From Rhodanobacter sp. B05 (GTDB lineage: Bacteria > Pseudomonadota > Gammaproteobacteria > Xanthomonadales > Rhodanobacteraceae): a stretch of 64,000 bases of DNA. This document shows, in pieces, positions 1-8,827 of this stretch; the stretch's first letter is position 1; every line of letters begins with the position of its first letter. The position numbers were made by a program, and so were the translations under genes. The notes below the pieces were generated by a model, which did no database searches, was not told the origin of the DNA, and saw only the letters and a list, made by a program, of their open reading frames with translations. The stretch is taken from positions 166,677-230,676 of the forward strand of contig NZ_MUNU01000010.1 in NCBI RefSeq assembly GCF_002001085.1, written 5' to 3'.

Positions 1-288
1 GGCCATGTAGGCGGTCGAGGTCCCCACCGAACGCACGCCGAACGGGCCATCCGACATCCGCAGGCGCGGCAGTCCGATACCCGGTTCGGCGCGGATGTAC
101 ATGTTGTCCTCGCCACCGATCAGCTCGACTTTCCGGGCAAGGCTCAGTTTGGCCAGCATCGCGTCGACGCGATGCTCGATGGCCGGCGAATCCGCGACCG
201 GGCCCGTGGAGACGGACGTGGCAGCCTGCACGGCGGAGCTCGCGCCGAGGCAGGCCAGCAGGGTCAGGCTCAGGGTTTTCAAGCGCAT
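1..288 (-). CDS. GH3 family glycosidase (beta-glucosidase type), N-terminal part
   Basis: The first 96 codons of a gene that runs off the left edge. The product starts with a signal peptide (MRLKTLSLTLLACLGASSA), followed by the opening of a GH3 domain: VDAMLAKLSLARKVELIGG and then GLPRLRMSDGPFGVR, matching the family's usual 'TLEEK...LRMTDGPNGVR' pattern. GH3 enzymes remove terminal beta-linked glucose or xylose from oligosaccharides, here probably in the periplasm. It is the fourth gene of the minus-strand xyloglucan operon and starts 13 bp after the GH35 stop, so it is very likely co-transcribed. Whether it prefers glucose or xylose cannot be judged from this fragment. Confidence 0.8.
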   Translation of the reverse strand, partial: MRLKTLSLTLLACLGASSAVQAATSVSTGPVADSPAIEHRVDAMLAKLSLARKVELIGGEDNMYIRAEPGIGLPRLRMSDGPFGVRSVGTSTAYMA

Positions 289-301
289 CGAATCAAATCC
301 T

Positions 302-1915
302 TCAGTAGGTGGCCAGCTTGACGTGCAACACTTGCGGCTGGCCGGTGAAATTCAGGCCCGAATCGGTCTGGTCGCCGTTCCATTCCCGCACGAAGTGCCA
401 TTGACCGTTTTCGTAATAGCCCTGCTCGACCTTGTCCATCAGGAAGTGCTCACCGGCATGCCCCTTGGGTGGCAGGAAGCTGACGCGTGCGTGGTAGCCC
501 GTCACCAGATACTGGTTCTTGCCCAGCTGCGCGATCAACACACCGCCGCTTGGCTTCTCGTTGCCCATGGGCGGATCCATGCCGAACTGCGGTTGGCCAT
601 AGCCCACCTTCACCCGCCAGTCGCCCAGGTCCAATGTCTGCTCGTGAGTTTTTTCCGGCTCCGAGACACCCCACACCTTGCCTTGGAAACTGAGCTTGGC
701 GATCAGGCTCTGCATCGGCTCGAGCAATGCGTAGTTGGCGGCAAAAGGCTTGATGGTGTCGGCGTTTATCGCCTTCGCACCGAGCGGCCAGTTCGAGTAC
801 TTGGTGTAATCCATGCCGAACGGGGAAAAGCCGATCGCCTGATGTCCCAACGCGGCGAACACGTAGCGCGCATAGGCCGTGTCGTTGCCGGTCTCGCCCA
901 CCAACAGCGGATTGTCGGCGCGTCGGTAACGATCCAGCACAGTGGTGTATTTGGCGTATTCGCGCATGTAGATGTCCGGCGCCAGCAGGTCCAGCGCGGG
1001 TGCCGCCGCGCGCCAGATGTCGAGCACGTTGTCGGTGGGTCCGCCACTCGAATAGGTGCCGGGTGGACCGGGGTTGAGTGGATCGCGCAAGGCCGCGTTC
1101 GCGTACATCGGCAGGTCGTAGACTGCCTTGCCGGCGGCAGCGACCTGCTCGATGTAATGCGCAATCGCCCACGCATACGAGTATTCCGCGGCATGCTGGC
1201 CGAACACCTGTGTCCAGGTGCCGGCCGACTTGCCAACCTTGCGCAGCACCGCCACCGGCACCGGCGATTGCAGCAACCGGTCGCCCGCCGCGGAGTAATC
1301 GCGGTCGGTGTCGTAGGTGCCCGACTCGTTCTCCACCTGCACCATGATCACGGTATGGCGGTCGCCGTCGACCTTGCGCAGGTGCGTCATCAGCGCCACG
1401 AAGGCGCTGCGGTCGGCAGCCAGCGTGTGCGCACCGAATGGCGACAGCGAATCGAGCGTCGTGCCGTCTTTCTTCCGCACCCGCGGATAGCGCGCGTTGT
1501 CCAGTTTCACCCACGCCGGTGCGTAGCTCGGGTTGTTGTTTTTCCAGGTGGCAAACCACAGCAGCACCAGCCGCACGTCGTGTTCGCGCGCTTGCGTCAC
1601 CAGGGTATCGAGGAAGCTGAAGTCGAACTTGCCTTCGACCGGCTCGATCTGATCCCACGCGATCGGCACCTGCACGGTATTGGCGTGGATGGCCTCGATC
1701 GCCGGCCACACCTGCGGCAGCATCGCCGGCCAGTTGCTGGAATTGTTCACCTGCGCACCGAGGATCAGGTAAGGCTGACCGTCGACCAGCAGTTCATGGC
1801 GGCCGTGCGCGCTGACGATCTGCGGCAGCGGCGTGGCAGCATGGACGAGGCCGCTGCCGGCCAGTGCGGCCGCGAACAAGGCTGACAGGAGTCGTCGTGG
1901 GAGCAGTGCAGTCAT
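302..1915 (-). CDS. GH35-like beta-galactosidase (Bgl35A type)
   Basis: A 537-residue exported enzyme with signal peptide [20 protein letters not shown] and cleavage near VHA. The TIM barrel shows [12 protein letters not shown] (about 53-63), the probable acid/base Glu197 in VQVENESG and the probable nucleophile Glu341 in LLVGETGN. This arrangement resembles the short GH35 enzymes of xyloglucan loci that remove galactose from xyloglucan side chains. It starts 7 bp after the stop of the acetylesterase gene and lies in an operon with GH74 and GH3, which supports a xyloglucan role. The C-terminal 150 residues form an extra domain that I do not assign. Family assignment is firm; substrate is inferred from context. 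Confidence 0.82.
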   Translation of the reverse strand: MTALLPRRLLSALFAAALAGSGLVHAATPLPQIVSAHGRHELLVDGQPYLILGAQVNNSSNWPAMLPQVWPAIEAIHANTVQVPIAWDQIEPVEGKFDFSFLDTLVTQAREHDVRLVLLWFATWKNNNPSYAPAWVKLDNARYPRVRKKDGTTLDSLSPFGAHTLAADRSAFVALMTHLRKVDGDRHTVIMVQVENESGTYDTDRDYSAAGDRLLQSPVPVAVLRKVGKSAGTWTQVFGQHAAEYSYAWAIAHYIEQVAAAGKAVYDLPMYANAALRDPLNPGPPGTYSSGGPTDNVLDIWRAAAPALDLLAPDIYMREYAKYTTVLDRYRRADNPLLVGETGNDTAYARYVFAALGHQAIGFSPFGMDYTKYSNWPLGAKAINADTIKPFAANYALLEPMQSLIAKLSFQGKVWGVSEPEKTHEQTLDLGDWRVKVGYGQPQFGMDPPMGNEKPSGGVLIAQLGKNQYLVTGYHARVSFLPPKGHAGEHFLMDKVEQGYYENGQWHFVREWNGDQTDSGLNFTGQPQVLHVKLATY

Positions 1916-1922
1916 GGGCGGG

Positions 1923-3872
1923 TCACCAGTGATCGGTACGAAACGGCGAGGCCGGCAGGCCGGCGGCGTTGACGAGGTTGGCCGCGGCGGGGTTCTCGCT
2001 CCAGCCGTAGCGCACCGCGACCGGCCTGCTCACGTCGGCAGAGCGCACCACCACATCGTCGCCGTCGATGCGTGCCGTTGCCGCGTGGAAATGTCTGTCC
2101 GAAGTGGCGATGGTGAAGCCGGCCAGCACATCGCCGCGCGTCTTCAACGCGCTGCCGGGACTGGCGAAGTGCAGCCGGATCGCGTGGCCTTCGATCGTCA
2201 TCGCGCGATACACCGGACCGCTGTACAGCAGCGACTCGCCGTAGACCACGTGGCGCGCGGCCAGCGCCAGCCGATGGCCCACGGTCTGCTTGTCGGTGGG
2301 GTGGATATTGTCCGGATTACCCACGTCGATCGTCACCGCTTGCGCGGTGTGCGGCAGCGCCAGCGCAGTGGATTGCGACTCGCGCAACATCGCCCATGGA
2401 CTGCTGGTGGTGGTGTCGACGCCCGACTTGAAGTTGGCCAGCTGCACCCACAGGAACGGCAGCGCGGGCTGGCGGAAGTCGCGCCGCCATTGCCTGATCA
2501 ACGCGGCGAACTGGTCGCGATATTTGAACGCATCCTGCTCGGTGGCATTGGCCTCGCCCTGGTACCAGATCACCCCGCGGATCGCCAACGGCAGCAGCGG
2601 ATGGATCATCTGGTTGTAGAGCAGGGTCGCAATTTGATTGTTGTTGTTCGCCGGGACTAGGGTGACCGCTTCCGGACGAAACCGCCACGGGCCGGGAAAC
2701 GCACGGCGCGCAGCATGATCGGGCTGGATGTAGAGCAACGCGGCGTCGCCGTGAATGCCGCCGCCGGCGCCCAGATCATCGACCCGGATCGCCAGGGTGT
2801 GGCGCCCCGCCTTCAGCGCGCCCGGCGCCACGCGATACAGCCGCGGTTTGTCCCAGCCATTGTCGGTGGTGCCGATCAGGCGGTCGTCGAGCCAGGCATG
2901 ATCGGAGTCGTCGATCATACCCAGCCCCAGGGTGACGCCAGCCGCCGCGTCAGCCGCGTTCAGCTCGAAGGTGGTTCGGTACCAGGCGACGCCGTCCATG
3001 CCGTAGTAGCCCTGCGACTCCCAGTAGCCCGGCACGTTGATCGGCTGCCAGCCGCGTTGATCCAGATTCGTCGCCGCGTAGCGGGCCTGCTCCGCATCAG
3101 CGGGGTTCGCGCCGATCACGCCCGGCCAGCGCTGCACGAGGTGCTGACGGGTCGCCGCGATCGCCTTGGCCTCGGCGGCGTCATCACGCTCGACCCGTGC
3201 TTTTATCGCATCCGGCTTCACCCCCGCCGTTTGCGCATCCATCCACGGTTCGATCCGGCTGCCGCCCCAGTTGTCGTTGATAATGCCAATCGGAACGTGC
3301 TGGTCGGCGCGGATCTCGCGGGCGAAGAAATAGGCCACCGCCGAGAACTGCGCCGCGGTGTCGGGCGAGGCGGCGACCCAGTGGCTGGCCGACAGGTGAT
3401 CGGACGGCTGGATGCTCCAGCTGTCGGGAATCTTGATCTGGCGGATCGCGCCGTCGGTGGCGTGGGCGATTTCCGCGGCGGCGTTGCGTGCCTTGTACAG
3501 CTCGAACTCCATGTTCGACTGGCCCGAGGCGAGATACACATCGCCCACCAGCAGGTCGTGCGACACGATCTCGTCCTTGCCGCTGCGCACGCTCAGTTGG
3601 AACGGGCCACCGGCGGCATGCGCCGGGAACACGGCGTGCCAGCGACCCTTGGCATCGGCGGTGACGTCGGCCTTGCTGTGATCGAACTGCACCTGCACGC
3701 GGGCGTGCGGCCCGCTCCAGCCCCATACGCGGATCGGCTTGTCGCGCTGCAGCACGGCGCCGTTGCCGAAGATCAGCGGCAGCTCGACGTGTGCCTGCGC
3801 GGCCAGTGGCGCGGCCAGCAGCAAGGCGATGAGAAAGCGAACGGCAAATGAAGTTGTGCGAGTGCGACTCAT
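1923..3872 (-). CDS. Sialate O-acetylesterase-like carbohydrate esterase (CE20/XaeA type)
   Basis: A 649-residue secreted esterase. After a signal peptide ([18 protein letters not shown]) comes a beta-sandwich ([13 protein letters not shown]), then the SGNH-hydrolase domain with the nucleophile Ser119 in GQSNME and the Asp521/His524 pair in DNIHPTD. A beta-sandwich insertion (about 270-385, [20 protein letters not shown]) interrupts the hydrolase domain, as in xyloglucan acetylesterases of Xanthomonas loci. It would remove acetyl groups from the galactose of xyloglucan so that the galactosidase can act. The start ATG overlaps the GH74 stop by 4 bp (ATGA), showing translational coupling. Family is secure; exact substrate is inferred from the neighbours. 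Confidence 0.83.
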   Translation of the reverse strand: MSRTRTTSFAVRFLIALLLAAPLAAQAHVELPLIFGNGAVLQRDKPIRVWGWSGPHARVQVQFDHSKADVTADAKGRWHAVFPAHAAGGPFQLSVRSGKDEIVSHDLLVGDVYLASGQSNMEFELYKARNAAAEIAHATDGAIRQIKIPDSWSIQPSDHLSASHWVAASPDTAAQFSAVAYFFAREIRADQHVPIGIINDNWGGSRIEPWMDAQTAGVKPDAIKARVERDDAAEAKAIAATRQHLVQRWPGVIGANPADAEQARYAATNLDQRGWQPINVPGYWESQGYYGMDGVAWYRTTFELNAADAAAGVTLGLGMIDDSDHAWLDDRLIGTTDNGWDKPRLYRVAPGALKAGRHTLAIRVDDLGAGGGIHGDAALLYIQPDHAARRAFPGPWRFRPEAVTLVPANNNNQIATLLYNQMIHPLLPLAIRGVIWYQGEANATEQDAFKYRDQFAALIRQWRRDFRQPALPFLWVQLANFKSGVDTTTSSPWAMLRESQSTALALPHTAQAVTIDVGNPDNIHPTDKQTVGHRLALAARHVVYGESLLYSGPVYRAMTIEGHAIRLHFASPGSALKTRGDVLAGFTIATSDRHFHAATARIDGDDVVVRSADVSRPVAVRYGWSENPAAANLVNAAGLPASPFRTDHW

Positions 3873-6163
3873 GGTGTCTCCGTCTTCGGGGAGGCAGCCG
3901 CAGTGCGCGGCCCGGACACCGCCGGGTCGCCGTAGAAAATCCCGCGTCCGCCGCTGGCGAAATACACCCGGCCGAACTGGCGCGGATCGCCGGTGACATG
4001 ACCGAGCTCGCCGTATTGGTGCGCATCGTCGTTGATGCGCAGCCAGTGCGCACCGCTGTCGATCGAGCGGAACAGACCGCGCTGGCCAGCCACTTTGCCG
4101 GCCAGAAACAGGGTCGGCTCGTCGCGCCCAGCTGCGGCCCTGCCGAAGCCCAGCGAATCAGCCGCCTCGATCGTCGTGCTCTGCCACAACACGCTGCCGT
4201 CGGCACGCCCGCGCACGACGCCGGCACGCGCACTGATCAGGTACAGCTCGCCAGTGCGGCCCGGCACCGCATACGCTGTCGCGTCGGTGGGCCGCTGTGG
4301 GGGCTGGTGGAACGCCTGCGCGATCGCCCCGAGCTTGCCGCCGAGCGCCTCGAAATGGAGCCCGCCGTCGCGGCTAAGGAACAACGCCCCATCACGCAGG
4401 TCCTGGGCATAGAAGCGCTGCGGATCGACCCGGTCGGCGAACACGCGCGCCGCTTTCGGCAAGCCATGGGCCGCGCTCCAGTGCCGGCCCCAGTCGTGCG
4501 TGACATAGCCATTGCCGGCGTCGAGAGGAAACCACAGCGCGCCGCGACCGTCGGCGGCGACCGCGATGCTGCCCTCGCCTTCACCGCCGGGCTCGCTGGC
4601 GAACGCATGCCAGCTCTTCGCGCCGTCCAGCGAATACGCGGCGCGTACCGCCCCGGATGCATCGCGGATGCGCCCCGTGCGCACGACCACCTGCGGCGCG
4701 CGCCCGGCTACCTCGATGCTGTAGCCATTGGCGTAACGCGGCGGTGCGGCGAACTGCATCGGCGCGACATCGAGATCGTCATGACGGAAGCCGTCCAGAT
4801 CGCCCACCGCGCTGAGCAGGTGCGCACCCTCGGCGGGACTGGCCAAACCCAGCGGCACGGTCTCCTCCAGGCCGGTGTCCTGGAACCACCAGTTCACCGT
4901 GCCGCCGTGATCGAACGCGCGCATGTTGCGCGAGGCCCACACGCCGTAGCCGGTGACGAACAGCACGTGGTCCGGATCGAACGGGTCGATCGCGATATCG
5001 CTCATCCAGTGAGGGTGATGGTCGCGCGTCCACGCCGCATTCGAGTAATCGAACGATGAGCGCGGGAACACCGCCGCCCAATGCCGGCCGCCATCGATGC
5101 TGCGGTAGATCTCGTCGTACGGGGTGTAGTGGCAGAAGGTGGTGGCGAGCAGGATGTTCGGGTCGTGCGCGTCCACCGCGATGTCGCCCCAGCCGAAGCC
5201 GCTCGGCTTGCCGTGGCGCGGGATCGGCGTGATGTCGGTCCAGCGCCGATCGGTCGGGCTGAACTTCCATACGGCGCCATCATGCATCTGATCCGGACCG
5301 GGCTCATCACCGTAGGTCAGGTAATAGTTGCCATCGGCGCCGCGCGTCATGTGGTTCGGGCGCAGGCCGATCGGCTGACCGGGCACAGCGCTCCAGTGGG
5401 CGCCTCCGTCGGTCGATCGAAACAGGCTGGTCTCGCGCGTGGAAACGCCGGCATACACGACCTGCGTCGGACGGCCCTTCGCGGCGCTGGTCGGATCGAA
5501 CACCACGAACACGATACCGATCGGCTGTCGCCGCCAGCTGTTCGTCGCCGTGGCGGCCAGCGACGTCGCTACCGCCGGAAAGCTGTCCACGCGCGACCAG
5601 TGCGCCGCGTGATCAGCACTGCGCCACAGACCCGCCGTGCGCGAACCGAGAAACAGGATCGCGCCATCGTTCGGATCCACCGCCAGCCGCTCGCCATTGC
5701 CGCGACCCAGCTCGTTGCCGCCGAGCGGAAACGGCAGATCCACCCGCTCGAAACTGTGGCCGCGATCGTGCGAACGCAGGATCGCGGCGTTGCCCGCCTG
5801 CGGCACGGTGTAGGTACCCGCCGCGAGATACAGCCAGTCGGGGTCGGCAGGATCAAGCGCCAGGCTGTCGATACCCATCAGGTTGTGATCTTTCGCCCCG
5901 ATCCAGTCGGTCAGCGGCACCCAGTGCGAGGCGACCGCATCCCAGCGGTAGGCGCCGCCCACGTCGGTGCGCGCGTAATAAAGCCCCTTCTCCGCCGGAT
6001 GAAACACCAGTCCGCTGACGTAGCCACCACCACCGATGCGTACGTTGTGCCACGCATAGGAAACCCGTTGCGCAGCCACCGGCAGCGATGCAGACAGGCC
6101 GAGCAGCAACAGGCAGCGGGAAACCAGACGAATGATGTTGGTCGGTTTGGGAAGGCGCATCAT
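3869..6163 (-). CDS. GH74 endo-xyloglucanase
   Basis: A 764-residue exported enzyme that cuts the beta-1,4-glucan backbone of xyloglucan. The signal peptide ends near ASLPVAAQ. The two seven-bladed propellers carry many BNR-type repeats (RSTDGGAHWS, RSIDGGRHWAA, LSRDGGLHF). The catalytic aspartates fit Asp67 in ARTDVGGAYRW and Asp455 in VGDLDGFRHDD. It has no obvious binding module. It is the first complete gene of the operon GH74-CE20-GH35-GH3. Two ATGs lie at the start (6163 and 6160), and the short upstream reading frame stops 4 bp before them. The nearest promoter-like signal is the XylR-type element at 6608-6662. Confidence 0.9.
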   Translation of the reverse strand: MMRLPKPTNIIRLVSRCLLLLGLSASLPVAAQRVSYAWHNVRIGGGGYVSGLVFHPAEKGLYYARTDVGGAYRWDAVASHWVPLTDWIGAKDHNLMGIDSLALDPADPDWLYLAAGTYTVPQAGNAAILRSHDRGHSFERVDLPFPLGGNELGRGNGERLAVDPNDGAILFLGSRTAGLWRSADHAAHWSRVDSFPAVATSLAATATNSWRRQPIGIVFVVFDPTSAAKGRPTQVVYAGVSTRETSLFRSTDGGAHWSAVPGQPIGLRPNHMTRGADGNYYLTYGDEPGPDQMHDGAVWKFSPTDRRWTDITPIPRHGKPSGFGWGDIAVDAHDPNILLATTFCHYTPYDEIYRSIDGGRHWAAVFPRSSFDYSNAAWTRDHHPHWMSDIAIDPFDPDHVLFVTGYGVWASRNMRAFDHGGTVNWWFQDTGLEETVPLGLASPAEGAHLLSAVGDLDGFRHDDLDVAPMQFAAPPRYANGYSIEVAGRAPQVVVRTGRIRDASGAVRAAYSLDGAKSWHAFASEPGGEGEGSIAVAADGRGALWFPLDAGNGYVTHDWGRHWSAAHGLPKAARVFADRVDPQRFYAQDLRDGALFLSRDGGLHFEALGGKLGAIAQAFHQPPQRPTDATAYAVPGRTGELYLISARAGVVRGRADGSVLWQSTTIEAADSLGFGRAAAGRDEPTLFLAGKVAGQRGLFRSIDSGAHWLRINDDAHQYGELGHVTGDPRQFGRVYFASGGRGIFYGDPAVSGPRTAAASPKTETP

Positions 6164-6167
6164 TTCG

Positions 6168-6419
6168 TCAGCGAAGGCGGACCGGCAACCCGCGAGGGAA
6201 CGGGTTGCCGGCCGATGGGTGAGGATCGGGGATGTCGATCCGGGGCTTCACGCTCAACACGCAGTCATTGATCTGCCCGTCCCGCGGAAGTGTTTGAAGA
6301 CCGAATTTGCCGGTCCGCCTGGTATCGATCGGATTCGAGGCGGCAGTCAGCGACACGCACCTGCGACGTGAGCCGGCATGCACGTCTTGTCGAGCGGCAC
6401 TGCCGATCCCGTCGTTCAC
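6168..6419 (-). pseudogene. Short ORF, probable relic of a deleted TonB-receptor gene
   Basis: This 83-codon frame begins with GTG after a strong GGAGGGG ribosome site. Ribosome site, spacing, GTG and first codons (VND...) copy the start of the receptor at 8828-11815, and similarity continues upstream to the 55-bp element. After about ten residues the likeness ends and the rest matches no family I know. The frame stops 4 bp before GH74. The simplest reading is that a receptor gene stood here and was lost by internal deletion, leaving its leader and its downstream hairpin (6182-6211). An alternative is a genuine leader peptide coupled to GH74. Confidence 0.45.
6182..6211. repeat. Perfect hairpin upstream of GH74
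   Basis: An 11-bp perfect inverted repeat (CCGGCAACCCG and its complement) with an 8-base loop, lying within the 83-codon frame just ahead of GH74. There is no T-run, so it is not a standard terminator. Similar strong hairpins follow both intact TonB-receptor genes in this window, so it may be the processing or stabilising hairpin of a lost receptor transcript. Confidence 0.5.
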
Positions 6420-6607
6420 TTGGCTCCCCTCCGATGATGGTTTGCTGACTGCAGGACTTGAACATGTCGACCCGCTTGCCAGCGATCGGCCGGGCGACAA
6501 CAACGTTCACGAAATGGCTCGTGCATGCGCACGACCTGCTTCGCCATGAAACGTGCGACATGGTCTGAACCGTGCAACATGCATGCTCCGGTGGTGGGCG
6601 CGGAGAT

Positions 6608-6662
6608 GCAATTACAAAATTGGCCAGGTTGCCTGATGTTTCTTCTTTTGCACTTGCCGCAA
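6608..6662 (-). promoter_or_regulatory. XylR-type regulatory element, copy A
   Basis: One of three copies of a 55-bp element. Read on the plus strand it begins with GCAATTACAAAATTG (an inverted repeat CAATT-N4-AATTG), then CCAG, then TTCTTCTTTTGC and TGCCGCAA. It lies 189 bp upstream of the GTG at 6419 and on the promoter side of the GH74 operon. An AraC-type XylR encoded at 18764-19954 is the probable ligand, because another copy sits between xylR and xylA. Confidence 0.6.
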
Positions 6663-6750
6663 TAGGCAGCTGTTTGCTGCCGTCGGATACGTGCAACGGC
6701 CCGCACGTCCCATTGGTTCAACCTGTTTCGTTACCAGGGAAACGGTGGCT

Positions 6751-6791
6751 GCTCTTGCGCGCGACGGCACTCGATGGCGCTGCGCAAGAGC
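6751..6791. terminator. Hairpin downstream of GH43_12
   Basis: Ten-bp arms GCTCTTGCGC and GCGCAAGAGC around a 21-base loop, about 70 bp beyond the GH43 stop on the minus strand. No clear U-tract follows, so termination is only a possibility. Apart from this hairpin, 6663-6857 shows no gene. Confidence 0.3.
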
Positions 6792-6857
6792 GTGCTTCGA
6801 CAAGCTCGGCAGTGGGTTCGGTTCAGATCGCCGCCATATCGAGCACCACGATGCTGC

Positions 6858-8555
6858 TCAATGACCCTGTGTCTTGTGCGAGCCGACGCTGGCCGCTGAC
6901 GGCAGACAGGCGTAGGGACCAAACGTGGTGCCGGTGAAACCACCTGCCCTTGCGGCGCTCAGCAGGCTGGCGTCCAGCCCTCGCAGCAGTACGTGCCAGG
7001 CGCCTGCGTTGACGGCGTAAAGGACGTCCAGGCGCGGACCATCCACCTTGAATCGGATGGAGACAGCGGCGATCTTGCCGGGCAAGTCGACATGGCCGAG
7101 CGCGACACCCGCCAGCGGATCGTCCTTGCTCGCGCGCCGATACAACGCCAGCACGTCGCCCGACGCATGGCGGACGATGCCCGCCGCATAGAAATGGGTT
7201 TCGTTCTGCAACATGGCGAGCCCCGCCTGTTCGCCGAGACTGATCCCGCGCACATCGAACCGGGCATCGATCGTCGCCCGGTGATGCTGCAGCCGATGCG
7301 CCACATAGGCTGGCTGGGCGGACGTGTCGTCGCCCAGCGGCACCGCCGACGGCTGGATACGCAGGCCTTCCCTGCCGGTGGCATACCAGGGCTTGCGTGG
7401 AGGGTGGAGCGTCATCCACTGCATGGGCAAGGTCGGCGCACGGAAGCGCTCGGTCCAATGGAAAGGCCCGTTCATCGGCACCGCTTGCACCTCGCGAGGC
7501 AAGTCGGGTCGCTGTTCCACCAGGGGAACCGACTTGCCGTACGGCAGGATGACTGGCCAGCCGTCGTGCCATGTTACCGGCAGCAGGAAGGTCTCACGGC
7601 CCAGGTTGTACTGGTTCCCGCGGTAAGGCCGCGTCCCCAGGAATACCGCCCACCAGGACCCGTCCTTCAACTCGACCAACTGCGCGTGCCCCGTCGACGT
7701 CACCGGATGCGGCCGGCCGGGCGCAAGGTCGCGCTGGGTCAGTATCGGATTGCCATCCCACGGCACGTAGGGGCCGGTGACCTTGCGGCTGCGATAGATC
7801 ATCTCGGCATGCTGTTCGCCGGTACCGCCCTCGGCCGTGTTCAGGTAGTAGTAGCCGCCACGGCGAAACAGGTGCGGCCCCTCGACATATTGCGGTTGGG
7901 TGGCGGGGTTCGCGCCGCCATCCACCAGCACCTTGCGCGGACCGATCATCTTCATCGTGGCGAGGTCGAGTTGCTGGATCCAGATCGCGCGATGCCCTTC
8001 GTAGCGCGGCTTGCCTTCAGGCATGCCGTTGTTCACCACCCACGCGGTGCCGTCCTGGTCGAAAAACAGCGAGGGATCGATCCCTTCGAATCCCAGCCAG
8101 ACGGGGTTTGACCACGGCCCGGCGGGATGCTTCGCCGTGATCAGGTAATTCCCCTTGTCGCAATAAAAGCAGGTATTCGTGACGTAGAACGTGTCGCCGT
8201 GGTGGCTGATTGACGCGGCGAACAAGCCGCCGGTCAATTCGCCATGGCCGTAATCGATCTGGCCGGGTCGGTCGATCGCATTGCCGAGTTGCGTCCAGTC
8301 GACCAGATCCCGACTGTGGAATACGGGCAGCCCGGGAAAGTAGCCAAACGTGGAGTTGACCAGGTAGAAATCATCACCGACCCGGGTGACGGACGGATCG
8401 GGGTAGAAACCCGTCAATACCGGATTGCGGTATTGCGTCGGCGAAGGCACCGGGCCGGCATCGTCACCCCGATAGCTGATTTGCTTCACCACGACGGATG
8501 CGGCAGCCATGTGGCACAGCAGCGTGCAAAGCAGGCCGAGCATGAATCGTTTCAT
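6858..8555 (-). CDS. GH43 glycosidase (subfamily 12-like arabinofuranosidase/xylosidase)
   Basis: A 565-residue exported enzyme with signal peptide MKRFMLGLLCTLLCHMAAAS. The five-bladed propeller has the three expected catalytic residues: Asp53 in YPDPSV, Asp160 in EGIDPSLF and Glu225 in YVEGPHLF. A C-terminal beta-sandwich (about 365-550) of the GH43_C2 type follows. Relatives of this architecture act on arabinose-substituted xyloglucan or on xylo-oligosaccharides. It lies 272 bp downstream of the TonB receptor on the same strand, with a large hairpin between. The ribosome site AGGGAAGCGC precedes the ATG. Whether it releases arabinose or xylose cannot be told from sequence alone. Confidence 0.85.
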   Translation of the reverse strand: MKRFMLGLLCTLLCHMAAASVVVKQISYRGDDAGPVPSPTQYRNPVLTGFYPDPSVTRVGDDFYLVNSTFGYFPGLPVFHSRDLVDWTQLGNAIDRPGQIDYGHGELTGGLFAASISHHGDTFYVTNTCFYCDKGNYLITAKHPAGPWSNPVWLGFEGIDPSLFFDQDGTAWVVNNGMPEGKPRYEGHRAIWIQQLDLATMKMIGPRKVLVDGGANPATQPQYVEGPHLFRRGGYYYLNTAEGGTGEQHAEMIYRSRKVTGPYVPWDGNPILTQRDLAPGRPHPVTSTGHAQLVELKDGSWWAVFLGTRPYRGNQYNLGRETFLLPVTWHDGWPVILPYGKSVPLVEQRPDLPREVQAVPMNGPFHWTERFRAPTLPMQWMTLHPPRKPWYATGREGLRIQPSAVPLGDDTSAQPAYVAHRLQHHRATIDARFDVRGISLGEQAGLAMLQNETHFYAAGIVRHASGDVLALYRRASKDDPLAGVALGHVDLPGKIAAVSIRFKVDGPRLDVLYAVNAGAWHVLLRGLDASLLSAARAGGFTGTTFGPYACLPSAASVGSHKTQGH

Positions 8556-8738
8556 TGCGCTTCCCTCTTGGGCGCCGGGTGAGCCGCCGAAACATGCGAC
8601 GGCTCATACGCTGCCCACAGCCTTCGCCGCCCATCACGACCGCTCGAAAATGACGCCGATCTTTCCGGACAGCTCGAAGAAACGCTTCCTCAGGCTTGCC
8701 GCTATCCCGGCCCGCGCGCTGAACTTGGCTGGGATGCG

Positions 8739-8805
8739 GTGAGGCTTTCCGGCGCCCGGCAAGGCACCCGACGCCGGATGCCTTGCCCCATGCCGAAACC
8801 CTCAC
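8739..8805. repeat. Large hairpin between TonB receptor and GH43 gene
   Basis: The core arms GGCAAGGCA (8758-8766) and TGCCTTGCC (8779-8787) pair perfectly, and the flanks GTGAGG and CTCAC extend the stem with a few mismatches. There is no T-run. It occupies the receptor-to-hydrolase gap and may protect the receptor mRNA or lower expression of the distal gene. Confidence 0.55.
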
Positions 8806-8827
8806 CGACGGCTCAGGCACTGCACGA

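Noticed and set aside
95..1885. Long plus-strand open frame (596 codons) over the GH35 gene
   Set aside because: Antisense to a clear GH35 gene; its translation is rich in Arg, His and Val with no family pattern. GC-rich coding DNA gives such shadow frames.
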